Shown piece after piece: positions 17,149 to 26,278 of a stretch of DNA of 64,000 bases; position 1 is the first letter of the stretch; each line of letters starts with the position of its first letter. Source of the stretch: Microcoleus vaginatus HSN003 (GTDB lineage: Bacteria > Cyanobacteriota > Cyanobacteriia > Cyanobacteriales > Microcoleaceae). The stretch is taken from positions 5,580,001 to 5,644,000 of the forward strand of contig NZ_CP031705.1 of the NCBI RefSeq assembly GCF_022701255.1, in the 5' to 3' direction. Below the pieces are notes generated by a model. That model was not told the DNA's origin and ran no database searches. It was given only the letters and a program-made list of their open reading frames with translations. The position numbers and the translations under genes were made by a program.

Positions 17149-17219
17149 TGTTGACTGTTGACTGTTGACTGTTGACTGTGAACTCGAATTTACTATTCCG
17201 ATGCTAACGGATTTGATAT
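17122..17219. repeat. Dispersed inverted-repeat element, family B, overlapping a gene end
   Basis: Left end TTCCGGTTGCACCGGAAT (17129-17146), a core of TTGACTG heptads (17148-17179), right end ATTCCGATGCTAACGGA (17195-17211). Same ends as at 7631-7785. The left end codes the final residues SIPVAPE and supplies the TGA of the flavoprotein gene. Confidence 0.8.
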
Positions 17220-17236
17220 TATTAGTTAGTTGTGAT

Positions 17237-17307
17237 TAGACATCTCCCATAATTATTGTGAAACAGCCACCGTGCCTGTTCAAAATCTGCTTTTTAGGAG
17301 ATGTCTA
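17237..17307. repeat. 11-bp perfect inverted repeat, 49-base interior
   Basis: TAGACATCTCC (17237-17247) and GGAGATGTCTA (17297-17307) frame a short non-coding segment in the 310-base gap before rqcH. Could be the ends of a tiny mobile remnant. Nothing else is seen in the gap. Confidence 0.5.
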
Positions 17308-17458
17308 TTAGTTATTTGTTATTTGTTAACGAAATTATAGAAGCGCTTTCCTAGGGAAGGACGCGAAGCAAGAGTAAACAATAATTTCATATAGTTGGTA
17401 AAATGTGACCGATATCTGTCAGCATAGAAATAGATAGTTCGATCGCCCTGAGAATACC

Positions 17459-19225
17459 GTGCAACCCGTAGACTTTACAACTTTAACCGCCACTTGCAGC
17501 GAACTGCGAGCCCAATGGCTGCCAGCGCGCTTAGAACAAGTCTACCAGCGCGATCGCTTCACCGTGTCCCTGGCCTTCCGCACCATGAAAGGGCGCGGCT
17601 GGATAGACCTTTCCTGGCATCCTGTGGCCGCCCGCATCTGCGTCGGCGACCCCCCGCCCCGCGTTCCCGACACCTTCACCTTCAGCGAACAACTGCGGCA
17701 CCAACTCAGCGGTTTAGCCTTAGTTTCCATCGCCCCTGTTTCATCCTGGGAAAGAGTCATAGACTTGCAATTCGCCAAACGCCCCGGAGAACCCGCCCTC
17801 TGGCACCTCTACGCCGAAATCATGGGCAAATATAGCAACGTCATCCTCACCGCCCAAGACAACCTCGTTGTCACGTGCGCCCACCAAGTCAGCGCCAAAC
17901 AGTCCACCGTCCGTCCCATCCAAACCGGGCAACCCTACGAAATGCCCCCGTCTTTGACCGATGCAGTGCCGAGTCTGAGCGAATCTCAAAACCGCTGGCA
18001 ATCACGAATTAGCCTGGTTCCTGGGCAATTAAAGGGCAATCTGTTGAAGAATTACCGAGGGACGAGTAAAGCCTTAGTTTTGTCAATGATTCGATCGGCT
18101 TCTTTAGACCCCGAACAATCCACCGACAGCCTCAATCCCGACCAATGGCAGCAACTATTCCAGCGCTGGCTATACTGGCTGCAATGCCTAGAAAACTCCA
18201 AATTTCAACCGAGTTTTACCCCCGAAGGCTACACAGTCATCGATTGGCCCGCACCAGATGCAAAAGAGGCAGAAACTGCAAACGAATCTAACTCCTCTGT
18301 TCCTTCTTCCTCCTCTTCTGTTCAAGAAATACTTAACAGCTACTACACAGGCGAAATCAATCAAGAAGTATTCGCCCAACTGCGGCATCAGCTTACCCAA
18401 AAACTCAACAACGTCCTGGCAAAACTGCGCCTCAAAGCCAACACATTTAAAGAACGCTTGCAGCAATCTGCAGATGCAGACACGCACAAATCCCAAGCCG
18501 ACTTGCTGATGGCAAATTTGCAGCATTGGGAACCAGGAATGAAATCAATTTCTCTCCCCGACTTTGAAACCGAGAAACCAGTTATCATTGCCTTAAACCC
18601 GGAAAAAAACGCCGTTCAAAACGCTCAAGCCCTCTACAAAAAACACCAAAAACTTAAAAGAGCTCGCATTGCAGTAGAACCTTTGTTAGCCGCTGTACAG
18701 GAAGAAATCGACTATTTAGAACAAGTTGAAGTCGCACTTTCGGTATTGGAAACCTACCGCAACACCCAAGATTTGCAAACCCTCGCCGAAATCCGCGAAG
18801 AACTGATCCAGCAAAAATATCTAGATGTACCAGATTATCGCAGTACCGACAAAAATGCTGCGATCGAATTTCACCGCTACCAAACCCCCAGCGGCTTTGA
18901 ATTATTAATCGGGCGCAACAATCGCCAAAACGACCAACTCACTTTTCGCACCGCTAACGACTACGACTTGTGGTTCCACACCCTAGAGATTCCCGGAAGC
19001 CACGCTTTGCTGCGTCTCAAACCCGGTACTGTGGCTGAAGAAACTGATTTGCAATTTGCCGCTGACATGACTGCTTACTACAGTCGCGCCCGCCACAGCG
19101 AACAAGTTCCTGTGGTTTATACAGAACCGAAATATGTATACAAGCCGAAAGGTGCGAAACCGGGTATGGTTGTATACAAGCAGGAGCGGATTGTCTGGGG
19201 TAGACCGCAGCAAGCTCCGGCTTGA
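17459..19225 (+). CDS. rqcH: Rqc2/RqcH homolog, NFACT protein
   Basis: 588 residues from GTG. Order: NFACT-N (1-about 220; starts QPVDFTTLTATCSELR), a linker rich in Ser, long coiled coil (about 300-440; KLNNVLAKLRLKANTFKERL and QALYKKHQKLKRARIAVEPLL), then the NFACT-R domain (from about 465) with DYDLWFHTLEIPGSHALLRL. RqcH binds stalled 50S-nascent chain complexes and recruits Ala-tRNA to add alanine tails for degradation. The N-terminal domain's acidic DR-type residues are not obvious to me. Single gene. Older annotations call this family fibronectin-binding protein A. Confidence 0.9.
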   Translation: MQPVDFTTLTATCSELRAQWLPARLEQVYQRDRFTVSLAFRTMKGRGWIDLSWHPVAARICVGDPPPRVPDTFTFSEQLRHQLSGLALVSIAPVSSWERVIDLQFAKRPGEPALWHLYAEIMGKYSNVILTAQDNLVVTCAHQVSAKQSTVRPIQTGQPYEMPPSLTDAVPSLSESQNRWQSRISLVPGQLKGNLLKNYRGTSKALVLSMIRSASLDPEQSTDSLNPDQWQQLFQRWLYWLQCLENSKFQPSFTPEGYTVIDWPAPDAKEAETANESNSSVPSSSSSVQEILNSYYTGEINQEVFAQLRHQLTQKLNNVLAKLRLKANTFKERLQQSADADTHKSQADLLMANLQHWEPGMKSISLPDFETEKPVIIALNPEKNAVQNAQALYKKHQKLKRARIAVEPLLAAVQEEIDYLEQVEVALSVLETYRNTQDLQTLAEIREELIQQKYLDVPDYRSTDKNAAIEFHRYQTPSGFELLIGRNNRQNDQLTFRTANDYDLWFHTLEIPGSHALLRLKPGTVAEETDLQFAADMTAYYSRARHSEQVPVVYTEPKYVYKPKGAKPGMVVYKQERIVWGRPQQAPA

Positions 19226-19802
19226 TTTATATAAAGTGAGTTAAAAGGTCGATCGGCAAGCGAAACTTCGTTTTTACCCCAAATAACCTCTTTAAAGCCG
19301 ATAAACCTAGGCAGGAACCGGGTTTTTGAACCCAAGCTTCCTTATACAAAGTGACCGAGAGGGCGATCGTCCTTCAAAATTAAAATCCGTCTGTAATGTA
19401 AAGTTTTATTACAAAAAATTAAATTTTGTTGTTATAATACCACTTAAGAGAGATGATATTTCTTTTAGAACCCGGTGCAAAGAAACGTGCAACTTGGGTT
19501 TCCTCACTGTGAGAAAAACACTGTGGGAACACAACGGATTTAACTATTTGTGCAGACCAGCTTTTGCTAAAGCTGGTCGTTTTTGTTGAAACATTAAACC
19601 CAAGCTTGGACCATTTTAGATTTTAGATTTTAGATTTTAATCTAAAATCTAGGACTTACCCACGGGTGGTGAGAAACCGGGTTTTTATGGCGAAAATACT
19701 GTATCCCGACCTTTAAAACTGGTAAAAACCCGGTTTCTTTGGTATTTATGTGTCCAGGACTCAAATCTAAAATCTAAAATCTAAAATCCCTAAGGGTTGC
19801 TC
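19226..19802. other. Intergenic region with candidate sRNA and ATTTTAG repeats
   Basis: 577 bases between convergent rqcH and the porin gene. Contains a promoter-terminator unit (19409-19585, listed separately), and a larger palindromic repeat: ATTTTAG/CTAAAAT heptads at 19612-19650 and 19764-19788 in opposite orientation flanking GAAACCGGGTTTTT (19674) and AAAACCCGGTTTCT (19726). An 87-codon open frame here has no recognisable similarity. Confidence 0.6.
19409..19585 (+). ncRNA. Candidate small RNA with promoter and intrinsic terminator
   Basis: TTACAA (19409-19414), 18 bases, TATAAT (19433-19438) make a good sigma70-type promoter. About 110 bases on, GACCAGCTTT (19555-19564) and AAAGCTGGTC (19569-19578) form a perfect 10-bp stem with a 4-base loop and GTTTTTG tail: a textbook Rho-independent terminator. 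The RNA would be about 140 nt. Inside it CACTGTG occurs twice and TGTG-GGAA-CACA can form a small hairpin. No known Yfr consensus is matched. The terminator may also serve the opposite strand. Confidence 0.5.
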
Positions 19803-21944
19803 CTAGAAAGTAAACGTCGTTCTGACAACCCCAATCACCAAATCAGAATTATTCTTATTGTGGTCAGGAGCAGTCAGCCAAATCAAACCAGGGGTAATAG
19901 CAATATTGTCGCTCAACTTAAACTGATAGAAACCTTCAACGTGCAGCGAAGTATCCTTATCTTCCGGCAAAGTCCGATTAGTAGAACTCGTTACCCGCGG
20001 CTCCATACCTACGACAATCCCCGCCACATTTCCTTCTTTCAACAAATCGGGAAAAGCCAAAGTAACGGCCCAGTTCCAGATTTTTTGATCGCCCCGCTGC
20101 ACAGAACCCGTAGGAGTAGCCAAGTTGGATAAAATGCGCTGGTTGGTGTAACCCGCCCAACCGCCAATTGCAAATCTCCGATTCAACTGCCACGAAGCTT
20201 GCGCCCCGTAGGAATTGCTAGAAACTGGCAGAGTGGTATCGCTGTCGAACCCGAAGGAACCAAGACGCTGCGGAAAATTAGAAGCATTGCTGCCGGTATT
20301 GGTAATTAAGTTATAGGAATTAACGTAAGTTAAACCTAAAGCCATGCTGTCGTTCGGTGTAAAAGTCAACTGAGCCAAACCGCCGTAAGAACCATTAAAC
20401 AAACCATTTCCCCGCGTCGGGTCCGCAGCATTGCCGGCCAAATACCCCAAACTAAGCTCTAATTTTTCCCCAAACTGATGCCGCAGAGCGATGCCAGAAC
20501 CACCAAGCAAATAGTAAATTGGGTTGCGAGTACCGAAGTTAGAAAGAGCGCCGTAGCTGCCGTCTCCGTCAAAGTAAGGGTTGACAGTGTTGGTAAAATC
20601 GTCAGCAGCGCCGGCGTTGGCTTCGAGAAATACAGTAGTGCTTTTGCCGATAGGGAATTGGTAAAGCAGCGCATCTAAAGCTACTATATTGTTAGCCTCG
20701 CCAAAAGGCCCGACATTAAACCGCAATTCCCCTTCAGCAGTTTTCGTATTATTAGTAGAAAACGCACCCAGATTCAAAACTTGCAGTCGAGTTCTGAGCA
20801 AATCTTCTCCAGAAAAACTCGTGTCAAAATTAATCCGAACCCGGCTGCCAAAAGCCGTGGCTTTATCAGCTTCGTTACCTTCAGCATCATCTCCCCTGGC
20901 GATACCCGTCAAACCAAATATCACTTCGCCGTTGAGTTTAGTCGTAGTCGAAAACTGATTTGCTTCTAATTCAGAGGCGCGCGCTTCCAAAGCATCGACG
21001 CGGCCGCGCAAGGTTGCCAATTCCGCCGCAAATTCTTCTTGCAACCTTTGCACCGAAGCCAAATCTTCTCGCGTCGCCAGATTTCTGGAACCGCCTTGAA
21101 TTAGCTCGCTAACTTTATCCAAACACGCATTTAAACCTGCTGCAAATTCGTAGCGAGTCATCGCCCGGTTGCCGCGAAAAGTGCCGTCAGGATAGCCAGC
21201 TATGCACCCGTAGCGCTCTACTAGGGATTGCAAAGCTTGGAACGCCCAATCGGTTGGTCGAACGTCGGAAAGTTGAGAAACTGAGGTTACTTGGCCGGCC
21301 GCATCTTCGCTGCTACTGTCTTCGGCGCTGTATTGGTTGATTTGTTCTAAAAGATTAGACTGTGCTTGAGGTTGGGCACTTGAATCAGTGGATTGGGAAA
21401 TCTGCTCGGGCTGTGCGGCGGATTTTTCTGCGTTGAAATTAGCCAGTGGTGCGGGGGGTTGCGTTTCGCTTAAGTTTGCGGGCGCTACTGAGGGGATTTG
21501 CTCCGCGACAGGGTGTTCGGGACTTAAGTTTGCGGGCGCGACTGCGGGGATTTGCTCGGCGAGTGGTTGTTCGGGACTTAAATTTGCGGGTGCTACTGCG
21601 GGTTTGGTTTCGCTTAAATCTGCTGCTGCAACTTCCGGTGCTTTTGCTTGTTCGGCAACTGGGGCGATCAAATCGTTAGTGAAGCCCTCGTAGAGGTTCG
21701 CAATTTCTTTCTCAATAGTTTCAACAGTTGATTTGCTAGCTAGTGAGGCTGGTTCGGCTGTCTCAGGCTTTGCCGTCTCAGACTTGGCTGCCTCGGTTGC
21801 AGCACCTGCTAATTGCAATTTCTCAGCTTGAGCTGCCGTGGCAATTTCTACAGGTTGCTCTGCTAGCGCCGTCGAAGATATGACTAAACTTGCTGCCAAT
21901 ACACCCGGACTAACTAAAAGTCCTTTCCACAAAAATTTGGACAT
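19803..21944 (-). CDS. OprB-family porin with SLH domain
   Basis: 713 residues from ATG 21944, preceded by GAGGA; a longer frame to 22007 lacks these signs. Signal peptide MSKFLWKGLLVSPGVLAASLVISSTALA. Residues about 30-210 are an Ala/Pro/Glu-rich linker including three near-identical units of VAPANLSPEQPLAEQIP. Then one SLH domain (VSQLSDVRPTDWAFQALQ...RNRAMTRYEFAAGLNACL), a short coiled coil (LATREDLASVQRLQEEFAAELATLRGR), and an OprB-type 16-strand barrel ending in Phe. Located in the outer membrane; SLH anchors it to pyruvylated cell-wall polymers. Cyanobacterial relatives pass inorganic ions, including iron, rather than sugars. Confidence 0.9.
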   Translation of the reverse strand: MSKFLWKGLLVSPGVLAASLVISSTALAEQPVEIATAAQAEKLQLAGAATEAAKSETAKPETAEPASLASKSTVETIEKEIANLYEGFTNDLIAPVAEQAKAPEVAAADLSETKPAVAPANLSPEQPLAEQIPAVAPANLSPEHPVAEQIPSVAPANLSETQPPAPLANFNAEKSAAQPEQISQSTDSSAQPQAQSNLLEQINQYSAEDSSSEDAAGQVTSVSQLSDVRPTDWAFQALQSLVERYGCIAGYPDGTFRGNRAMTRYEFAAGLNACLDKVSELIQGGSRNLATREDLASVQRLQEEFAAELATLRGRVDALEARASELEANQFSTTTKLNGEVIFGLTGIARGDDAEGNEADKATAFGSRVRINFDTSFSGEDLLRTRLQVLNLGAFSTNNTKTAEGELRFNVGPFGEANNIVALDALLYQFPIGKSTTVFLEANAGAADDFTNTVNPYFDGDGSYGALSNFGTRNPIYYLLGGSGIALRHQFGEKLELSLGYLAGNAADPTRGNGLFNGSYGGLAQLTFTPNDSMALGLTYVNSYNLITNTGSNASNFPQRLGSFGFDSDTTLPVSSNSYGAQASWQLNRRFAIGGWAGYTNQRILSNLATPTGSVQRGDQKIWNWAVTLAFPDLLKEGNVAGIVVGMEPRVTSSTNRTLPEDKDTSLHVEGFYQFKLSDNIAITPGLIWLTAPDHNKNNSDLVIGVVRTTFTF

Positions 21945-22167
21945 TTTTTCCTCACACCACATTAGGGTCGATCGCCGGTTCCGAAGATTTAGGCGCTCGC
22001 AAATCACCTTTAGTATTCCGCCTAATAGTATTTCTTGTCAACAATCGCGGAAATCACTGCCGGAGAGTGCAGTTTGGCTGTGGCTGATTTGACAAAAACT
22101 CCGTTTATTCCCAAAATCCTTGGTTTGAGCTAAATACCTAAATAGAAACCTGGTTGATGGCGGGATA

Positions 22168-23415
22168 TTGCGTCAGTTATCCCTCAGTAAGACTAATATT
22201 GACAGCACTGGCGCTAACAAATCGTTTGATCGGCTACAAATACAAGTGAAAAAACTCAAATACGCCCTAGTTCACGAATGGTTGACGCCCTTAGCTACTG
22301 GCGGTTCAGAACTGGTAGTACAGGAAATCCTCAAACACGTAGACGAGGCCGATGTCTATGCCCTCATCGACTTTGAATCGGCCAATCCCGAAAGCTATCT
22401 TTTCGGGCGACAGATTGGCACAACATTTTTGCAGCACTTTCCCGGAGCCCGCAGCGGTGTCCAAAAATATTTGCCATTTCTGCCGATCGCGATCGAACAA
22501 CTAGATCTGCGAGAATACGACATCATCCTCTCATCGTCCCACGCCGTCGCTAAAGGCATCCTCACCCGTCCCCAGCAACTGCACCTCTGCTACTGCCACA
22601 CGCCCATGCGCTACGCTTGGGACTTAACTTTTGACTATTTGCGTAGCAGCAAAGCCGGACGGGGCATCCAGGGTCTGCTGACGCGATATTTATTGCATCG
22701 ACTGCGGCAGTGGGACGTAATTGCCGCCAATCGCGTTGATTATTTCATCGCTAACTCTCAACACACCGCGCGCCGAATTTGGCGGTGCTATCGGCGGCGG
22801 GCCCAGGTGATTTATCCGCCGGTCAACATCGAGCGATTTTCCTTGATGCGGCAAAAACAAGACTTTTACGTCACAGTTTGTCGGTTGGTAAGTTACAAAA
22901 ACGTAAGTGCGATCGTCCAAGCATTCAATCAACTCGGGCATACTCTCATTGTCATCGGCACCGGGCCAGAATTAGAAATGATTCGGCGAATCGCCAAACC
23001 CAACGTGCAAGTGCTCGGCTGGCAGCCCGCCTCCATAGTTGAAAAGTACATTGCAGAGGCGAAAGCCTTTGTCTATGCAGCTTGCGAAGATTTTGGCATA
23101 GCTTTGGTAGAGGCTCAAGCTTGCGGAACGCCGGTAATTTCCTATGCAGCAGGGGGCGCTTTGGAGACAGTGCTCGACATTCGCCAACACCCAGAGACAG
23201 GGACTGGTTTATTTTTTTCCTCGCAAACCGCAGCAGCATTAGTCCAAGCTGTCGAGGAATTTGAGCAGTTGCAAGGCAAATTTCGGCCAGAAATCTGCAG
23301 GTTGCGCGCTGAACAGTTTGCCCCCGAAGTTTTTGGGCAGCGCTATCTAGCTTTTGTGGAACGCTGCTATCAGGAATTTCACTCGCGTGATTTTACCGAG
23401 TCTGGGGCTGGATAG
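22168..23415 (+). CDS. Glycosyltransferase family 4
   Basis: 415 residues from a TTG at 22168; the conserved core begins at KKLKYALVHEWLTPLATGGSE, so a GTG at 22246 (VKKLKYAL) is an equally good start. GT-B fold: N-terminal acceptor domain with LSSSHAVAKGI and CYCHTPMRYAWD, C-terminal donor domain with VCRLVSYKN, VIGTGPELE, GWQPASIVEKYIAEAKAFVYAACEDFGIALVEAQACGTPVI, holding the EX7E motif. Transfers a sugar (possibly mannose, as for WbaZ-like enzymes) onto a lipid-linked intermediate. It heads the polysaccharide group that runs to 27.2 kb. Confidence 0.85.
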   Translation: MRQLSLSKTNIDSTGANKSFDRLQIQVKKLKYALVHEWLTPLATGGSELVVQEILKHVDEADVYALIDFESANPESYLFGRQIGTTFLQHFPGARSGVQKYLPFLPIAIEQLDLREYDIILSSSHAVAKGILTRPQQLHLCYCHTPMRYAWDLTFDYLRSSKAGRGIQGLLTRYLLHRLRQWDVIAANRVDYFIANSQHTARRIWRCYRRRAQVIYPPVNIERFSLMRQKQDFYVTVCRLVSYKNVSAIVQAFNQLGHTLIVIGTGPELEMIRRIAKPNVQVLGWQPASIVEKYIAEAKAFVYAACEDFGIALVEAQACGTPVISYAAGGALETVLDIRQHPETGTGLFFSSQTAAALVQAVEEFEQLQGKFRPEICRLRAEQFAPEVFGQRYLAFVERCYQEFHSRDFTESGAG

Positions 23416-23655
23416 TACCAGAGCCCCATAGCGGGACAATCTCCCTTCTGCCTTTGTATAAGTGCCTTCAGAAGACCTCTGGATAAGTGCCTTGTGCCTT
23501 CTTCCTTCTGCCTTGAGAAGCCCTCTTCCTTCTTCCTTGTGCCTTTTGAAGCCTTCGGAAAGCAGAAAATTGAGTATTGGAAACATAATTCAGAGAACAA
23601 AGCGTCTTGAGGCTTTATGATCAGGACTGTGTGTGGTGTGAAGTGAAGGAGTAAG
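23416..23655. repeat. CCTTCTTCCTTCTGCC-type low-complexity repeat
   Basis: About 23470-23570 consists of shuffled units of CCTTCTTCCTTCTGCCTT with GAAGGC stretches that can pair, between the GT4 and sugar transferase genes. No gene seen. A similar purine/pyrimidine motif recurs at 49752-49815. Confidence 0.6.
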
Positions 23656-24387
23656 ATGACTGCCGACAGCCAACTAATCTCCGGCAAGGTAATTCGAGCG
23701 ATCGCAAGACGCGGTTTTGGGTCTGTCCTGCAAGGAGATAGACGCATAAGTCGTTCTCTACAGAACCTCGACGGAGAACTTTTCAAGCGGTTATTTGACA
23801 TCCTGTTTTCCTTATCGGTTCTGATCCTGTTTGCTCCGGTTTACCTGCTTTTGGCTTTCTTAATCGCCTTAAGCTCGCCCGGCCCTATTTTTTACGTACA
23901 GGAACGAGTAGGCAAAAACCGTAAAAGGTTTTATTGCCTTAAATTCAGAACGATGGTGGAAAATGCGGACGATATATTGCTAGAAATCATGGAAAATTCT
24001 CCGCATTTGCGTCAAGAGTTTGAGGACAATTTCAAGCTGAAACAAGACCCTCGAATTACCTGGATTGGAAGATTTTTACGAATGACCAGTTTAGACGAGT
24101 TTCCCCAGTTTTGGAATGTTTTAAAAGGAGATATGAGTGTCGTCGGGCCGAGACCTTTAGTTGAAGAAGAACTGCCGAGATACGGCCGTCACATCAACAA
24201 AATTCTCACCATAAGACCTGGAATTACAGGCTTGTGGCAAGTATCTGGTCGCAACGACATTCCCTATCCCCGCCGAGTCCAAATCGACCTCTATTACGCA
24301 AATGACAAAAACCTTTGGATGGATATGTGGATTGTTTTCAAAACAATAGGAGTTGTGATTTTTCCCAAAAATAACGGCGCATATTAA
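23656..24387 (+). CDS. Polyprenyl-phosphate sugar phosphotransferase (WbaP/RfbP type)
   Basis: 243 residues: a single N-terminal membrane segment (about 50-73; LFDILFSLSVLILFAPVYLLLAFLIAL), then the bacterial sugar transferase domain: GPIFYVQERVGKNRKRFYCLKFRTM, RITWIGRFLRMTSLDEFPQFWNVLKGDMSVVGPRPLVEEEL and RPGITGLWQVSGRNDIPYPRRVQIDLYYANDKNLWMD. It starts exopolysaccharide repeat synthesis by moving a hexose-1-phosphate onto undecaprenyl phosphate at the inner membrane. It lacks the large N-terminal multi-pass domain of full-length WbaP, as in the short PglC-like catalytic form. ATG with GAAGGAG upstream. Confidence 0.93.
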   Translation: MTADSQLISGKVIRAIARRGFGSVLQGDRRISRSLQNLDGELFKRLFDILFSLSVLILFAPVYLLLAFLIALSSPGPIFYVQERVGKNRKRFYCLKFRTMVENADDILLEIMENSPHLRQEFEDNFKLKQDPRITWIGRFLRMTSLDEFPQFWNVLKGDMSVVGPRPLVEEELPRYGRHINKILTIRPGITGLWQVSGRNDIPYPRRVQIDLYYANDKNLWMDMWIVFKTIGVVIFPKNNGAY

Positions 24388-24843
24388 TTTTTGTCCGCAG
24401 TCAGCCATCGGTAGTTAGTTTTATTTGTTACTGACCACTGATGCTGACTACTGACAATCAGCGACAAACTCTTGGTCAAAACTAAACAGTTCCTGGATGC
24501 CGATCGCAGAATTGTGAGCTTAACTAAAGGGGCAAATACTTAAATAAACCTACCTCTTATTCATCTAGAAAGATCAGTTCTTCTAGATAGACTACTTTAG
24601 GTTTAGGTGTTAAACTTAACTCTATAACCTTTGGCTTAAGGGGGATAGCCTACTTATCTTGGGATAGCCCACTACCCAACAGCGTAGGAAGTAAACTTCA
24701 AGTGGCTTTAGGTAACTAAAGTTAAGTTTGAGTAAGTTTTATAAAGCAGTTAACGTAGAGTTTGAGAATACGGCCGGCAGGGAGCAACAGCCTCTGCCAA
24801 AAAGTTTATTGTGAATTAACACAGCCTGTCAAAGGAAAATCAG
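24388..24843. other. Gap upstream of gmd, probably a structured leader
   Basis: 456 bases. ATCTAGAA (24563-24570)/TTCTAGAT (24581-24588) form a hairpin. AAACTTAAC (24612-24620) pairs with GTTAAGTTT (24721-24729), enclosing a direct repeat GGGATAGCC (24642, 24661). This could be a folded 5' leader of gmd or a small RNA. No open frame with recognisable similarity. Confidence 0.4.
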
Positions 24844-25875
24844 ATGACGCAACGTAAGCGAGCGCTAATAACAGGTATTACAGGTCAAGACGGCTCCTAC
24901 TTGAGCGAATTACTGTTAGAGAAAGGATATGAAGTTCACGGCATTATCCGGCGCAGTTCGAGTTTCAATACCGATCGAATTGACCACATCTATGTCGATC
25001 CTCACAGCGAGGGTGCGCGCCTGTTTCTACACTACGGCGACTTGACGGACGGCACCACTCTCCGCCGGATATTGGAAGAAGTTCAGCCGGTAGAAATTTA
25101 TAACTTAGGCGCTCAATCTCACGTTCGAGTCAGTTTTGACTCGCCGGAATATACGGTTGACACAGTAGGGATGGGAGTATTGCGCCTGCTAGAAGCAATT
25201 CGGGACTATCAGCACCGCACCGGCATAGAAGTACGGTTCTATCAAGCAGGTTCTTCGGAAATGTTTGGTTTGGTACAGGAAGTTCCGCAAAAGGAAACAA
25301 CTCCTTTTTATCCCAGAAGTCCTTACGCCTGCGCCAAAGTTTACGGGCACTGGCAAACAATAAATTATCGCGAATCTTACGGACTTTTTGCCTGCAACGG
25401 CATCTTGTTCAATCACGAATCTCCCCGCCGTGGCGAAACTTTTGTAACTCGCAAAATTACTCGCGCCGTTGCCCGAATAGTCGCCGGCAAGCAGAAAAAG
25501 ATTTACTTGGGCAATCTCGATTCTAAGCGGGACTGGGGCTATGCTAAAGACTACGTGCGGGCGATGTGGCTGATGCTGCAACAAGACAAGCCTGACGATT
25601 ATGTCATTGCTACCAACGAGACCCATTCCATTAAGGAATTTCTCGATTTGGCTTTTACTTACGTCAATTTAGATTGGCAAAAATATGTGGAGTTTGACGA
25701 ACGCTACTTGCGGCCGGCAGAAGTCGAACTGTTGATAGGCGATGCGACTAAGGCGCGCCAGCAATTAAATTGGGAACCTTCTGTAACTTTTCAGGAGTTA
25801 GTACATTTAATGGTAGATGCTGACATGAAAGCTTTAGACCAGCAAGGTCGAGGTTCGGGCAACGGATTTGATTAA
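24844..25875 (+). CDS. gmd: GDP-mannose 4,6-dehydratase
   Basis: 343 residues. Converts GDP-D-mannose to GDP-4-keto-6-deoxymannose, the first step to GDP-L-fucose and GDP-rhamnose. NADP-binding TGITGQDGSYLSE (10-22), RRSSSFNTDRIDH (36-48), catalytic YXXXK as Tyr161 and Lys165 in SPYACAKVYGHW, and NHESPRRGETFVTRKITRAV near 190. An AAAGGAAA Shine-Dalgarno sits 8 bases before the ATG. It pairs with the GDP-fucose synthase gene 400 bases downstream, giving a complete GDP-fucose route. Confidence 0.96.
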   Translation: MTQRKRALITGITGQDGSYLSELLLEKGYEVHGIIRRSSSFNTDRIDHIYVDPHSEGARLFLHYGDLTDGTTLRRILEEVQPVEIYNLGAQSHVRVSFDSPEYTVDTVGMGVLRLLEAIRDYQHRTGIEVRFYQAGSSEMFGLVQEVPQKETTPFYPRSPYACAKVYGHWQTINYRESYGLFACNGILFNHESPRRGETFVTRKITRAVARIVAGKQKKIYLGNLDSKRDWGYAKDYVRAMWLMLQQDKPDDYVIATNETHSIKEFLDLAFTYVNLDWQKYVEFDERYLRPAEVELLIGDATKARQQLNWEPSVTFQELVHLMVDADMKALDQQGRGSGNGFD

Positions 25876-26278
25876 GTCGCTAAATTAAGCCGTCAGCGCG
25901 AACAATTTGTAGGGGTAGGGCCCCGTGTCTACCCCTTTGGCGAAAGGCGCGCACCGGGGAATAGCCCCTGCAAACACTTCACCACTGATCAGAGGATTGT
26001 CACAGCTATTAGCACGATCGCCATTCCAAGAAGCAGCTTAATTGGTCGCAAAATTTTCGGCTGTGCGGGCTAAAAAAAACATTAAAATGATAGTTGAGGA
26101 GTCGCGCCCCCTATATCTAACTTTCGGGTGTGCACGGAGCAAATTGTCCCGATATGCAGCAGCTAAAATAAATTTCTGGACAGCCTCATCCTGTAGCTGA
26201 AAGCTTTTTTTGCTAAAGCAACAATTTTAGAATTGAAATTGTCGATCGCCCCTTATTCAAAATCCCGAGGCTAAAATT
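25876..26278. other. Gap between gmd and GDP-fucose synthase gene
   Basis: 403 bases. Near 25911-25975 is a GTAGGGGTAGGGCCCC...GGGGAATAGCCCCTGC palindromic repeat of the kind common between cyanobacterial genes. The remainder is unremarkable; no open frame or clear promoter is seen. Confidence 0.5.

Noticed and set aside
19326..19589. 87-codon open frame before the porin gene
   Set aside because: It overlaps the promoter and terminator of the candidate small RNA and has no similarity or ribosome-binding site.
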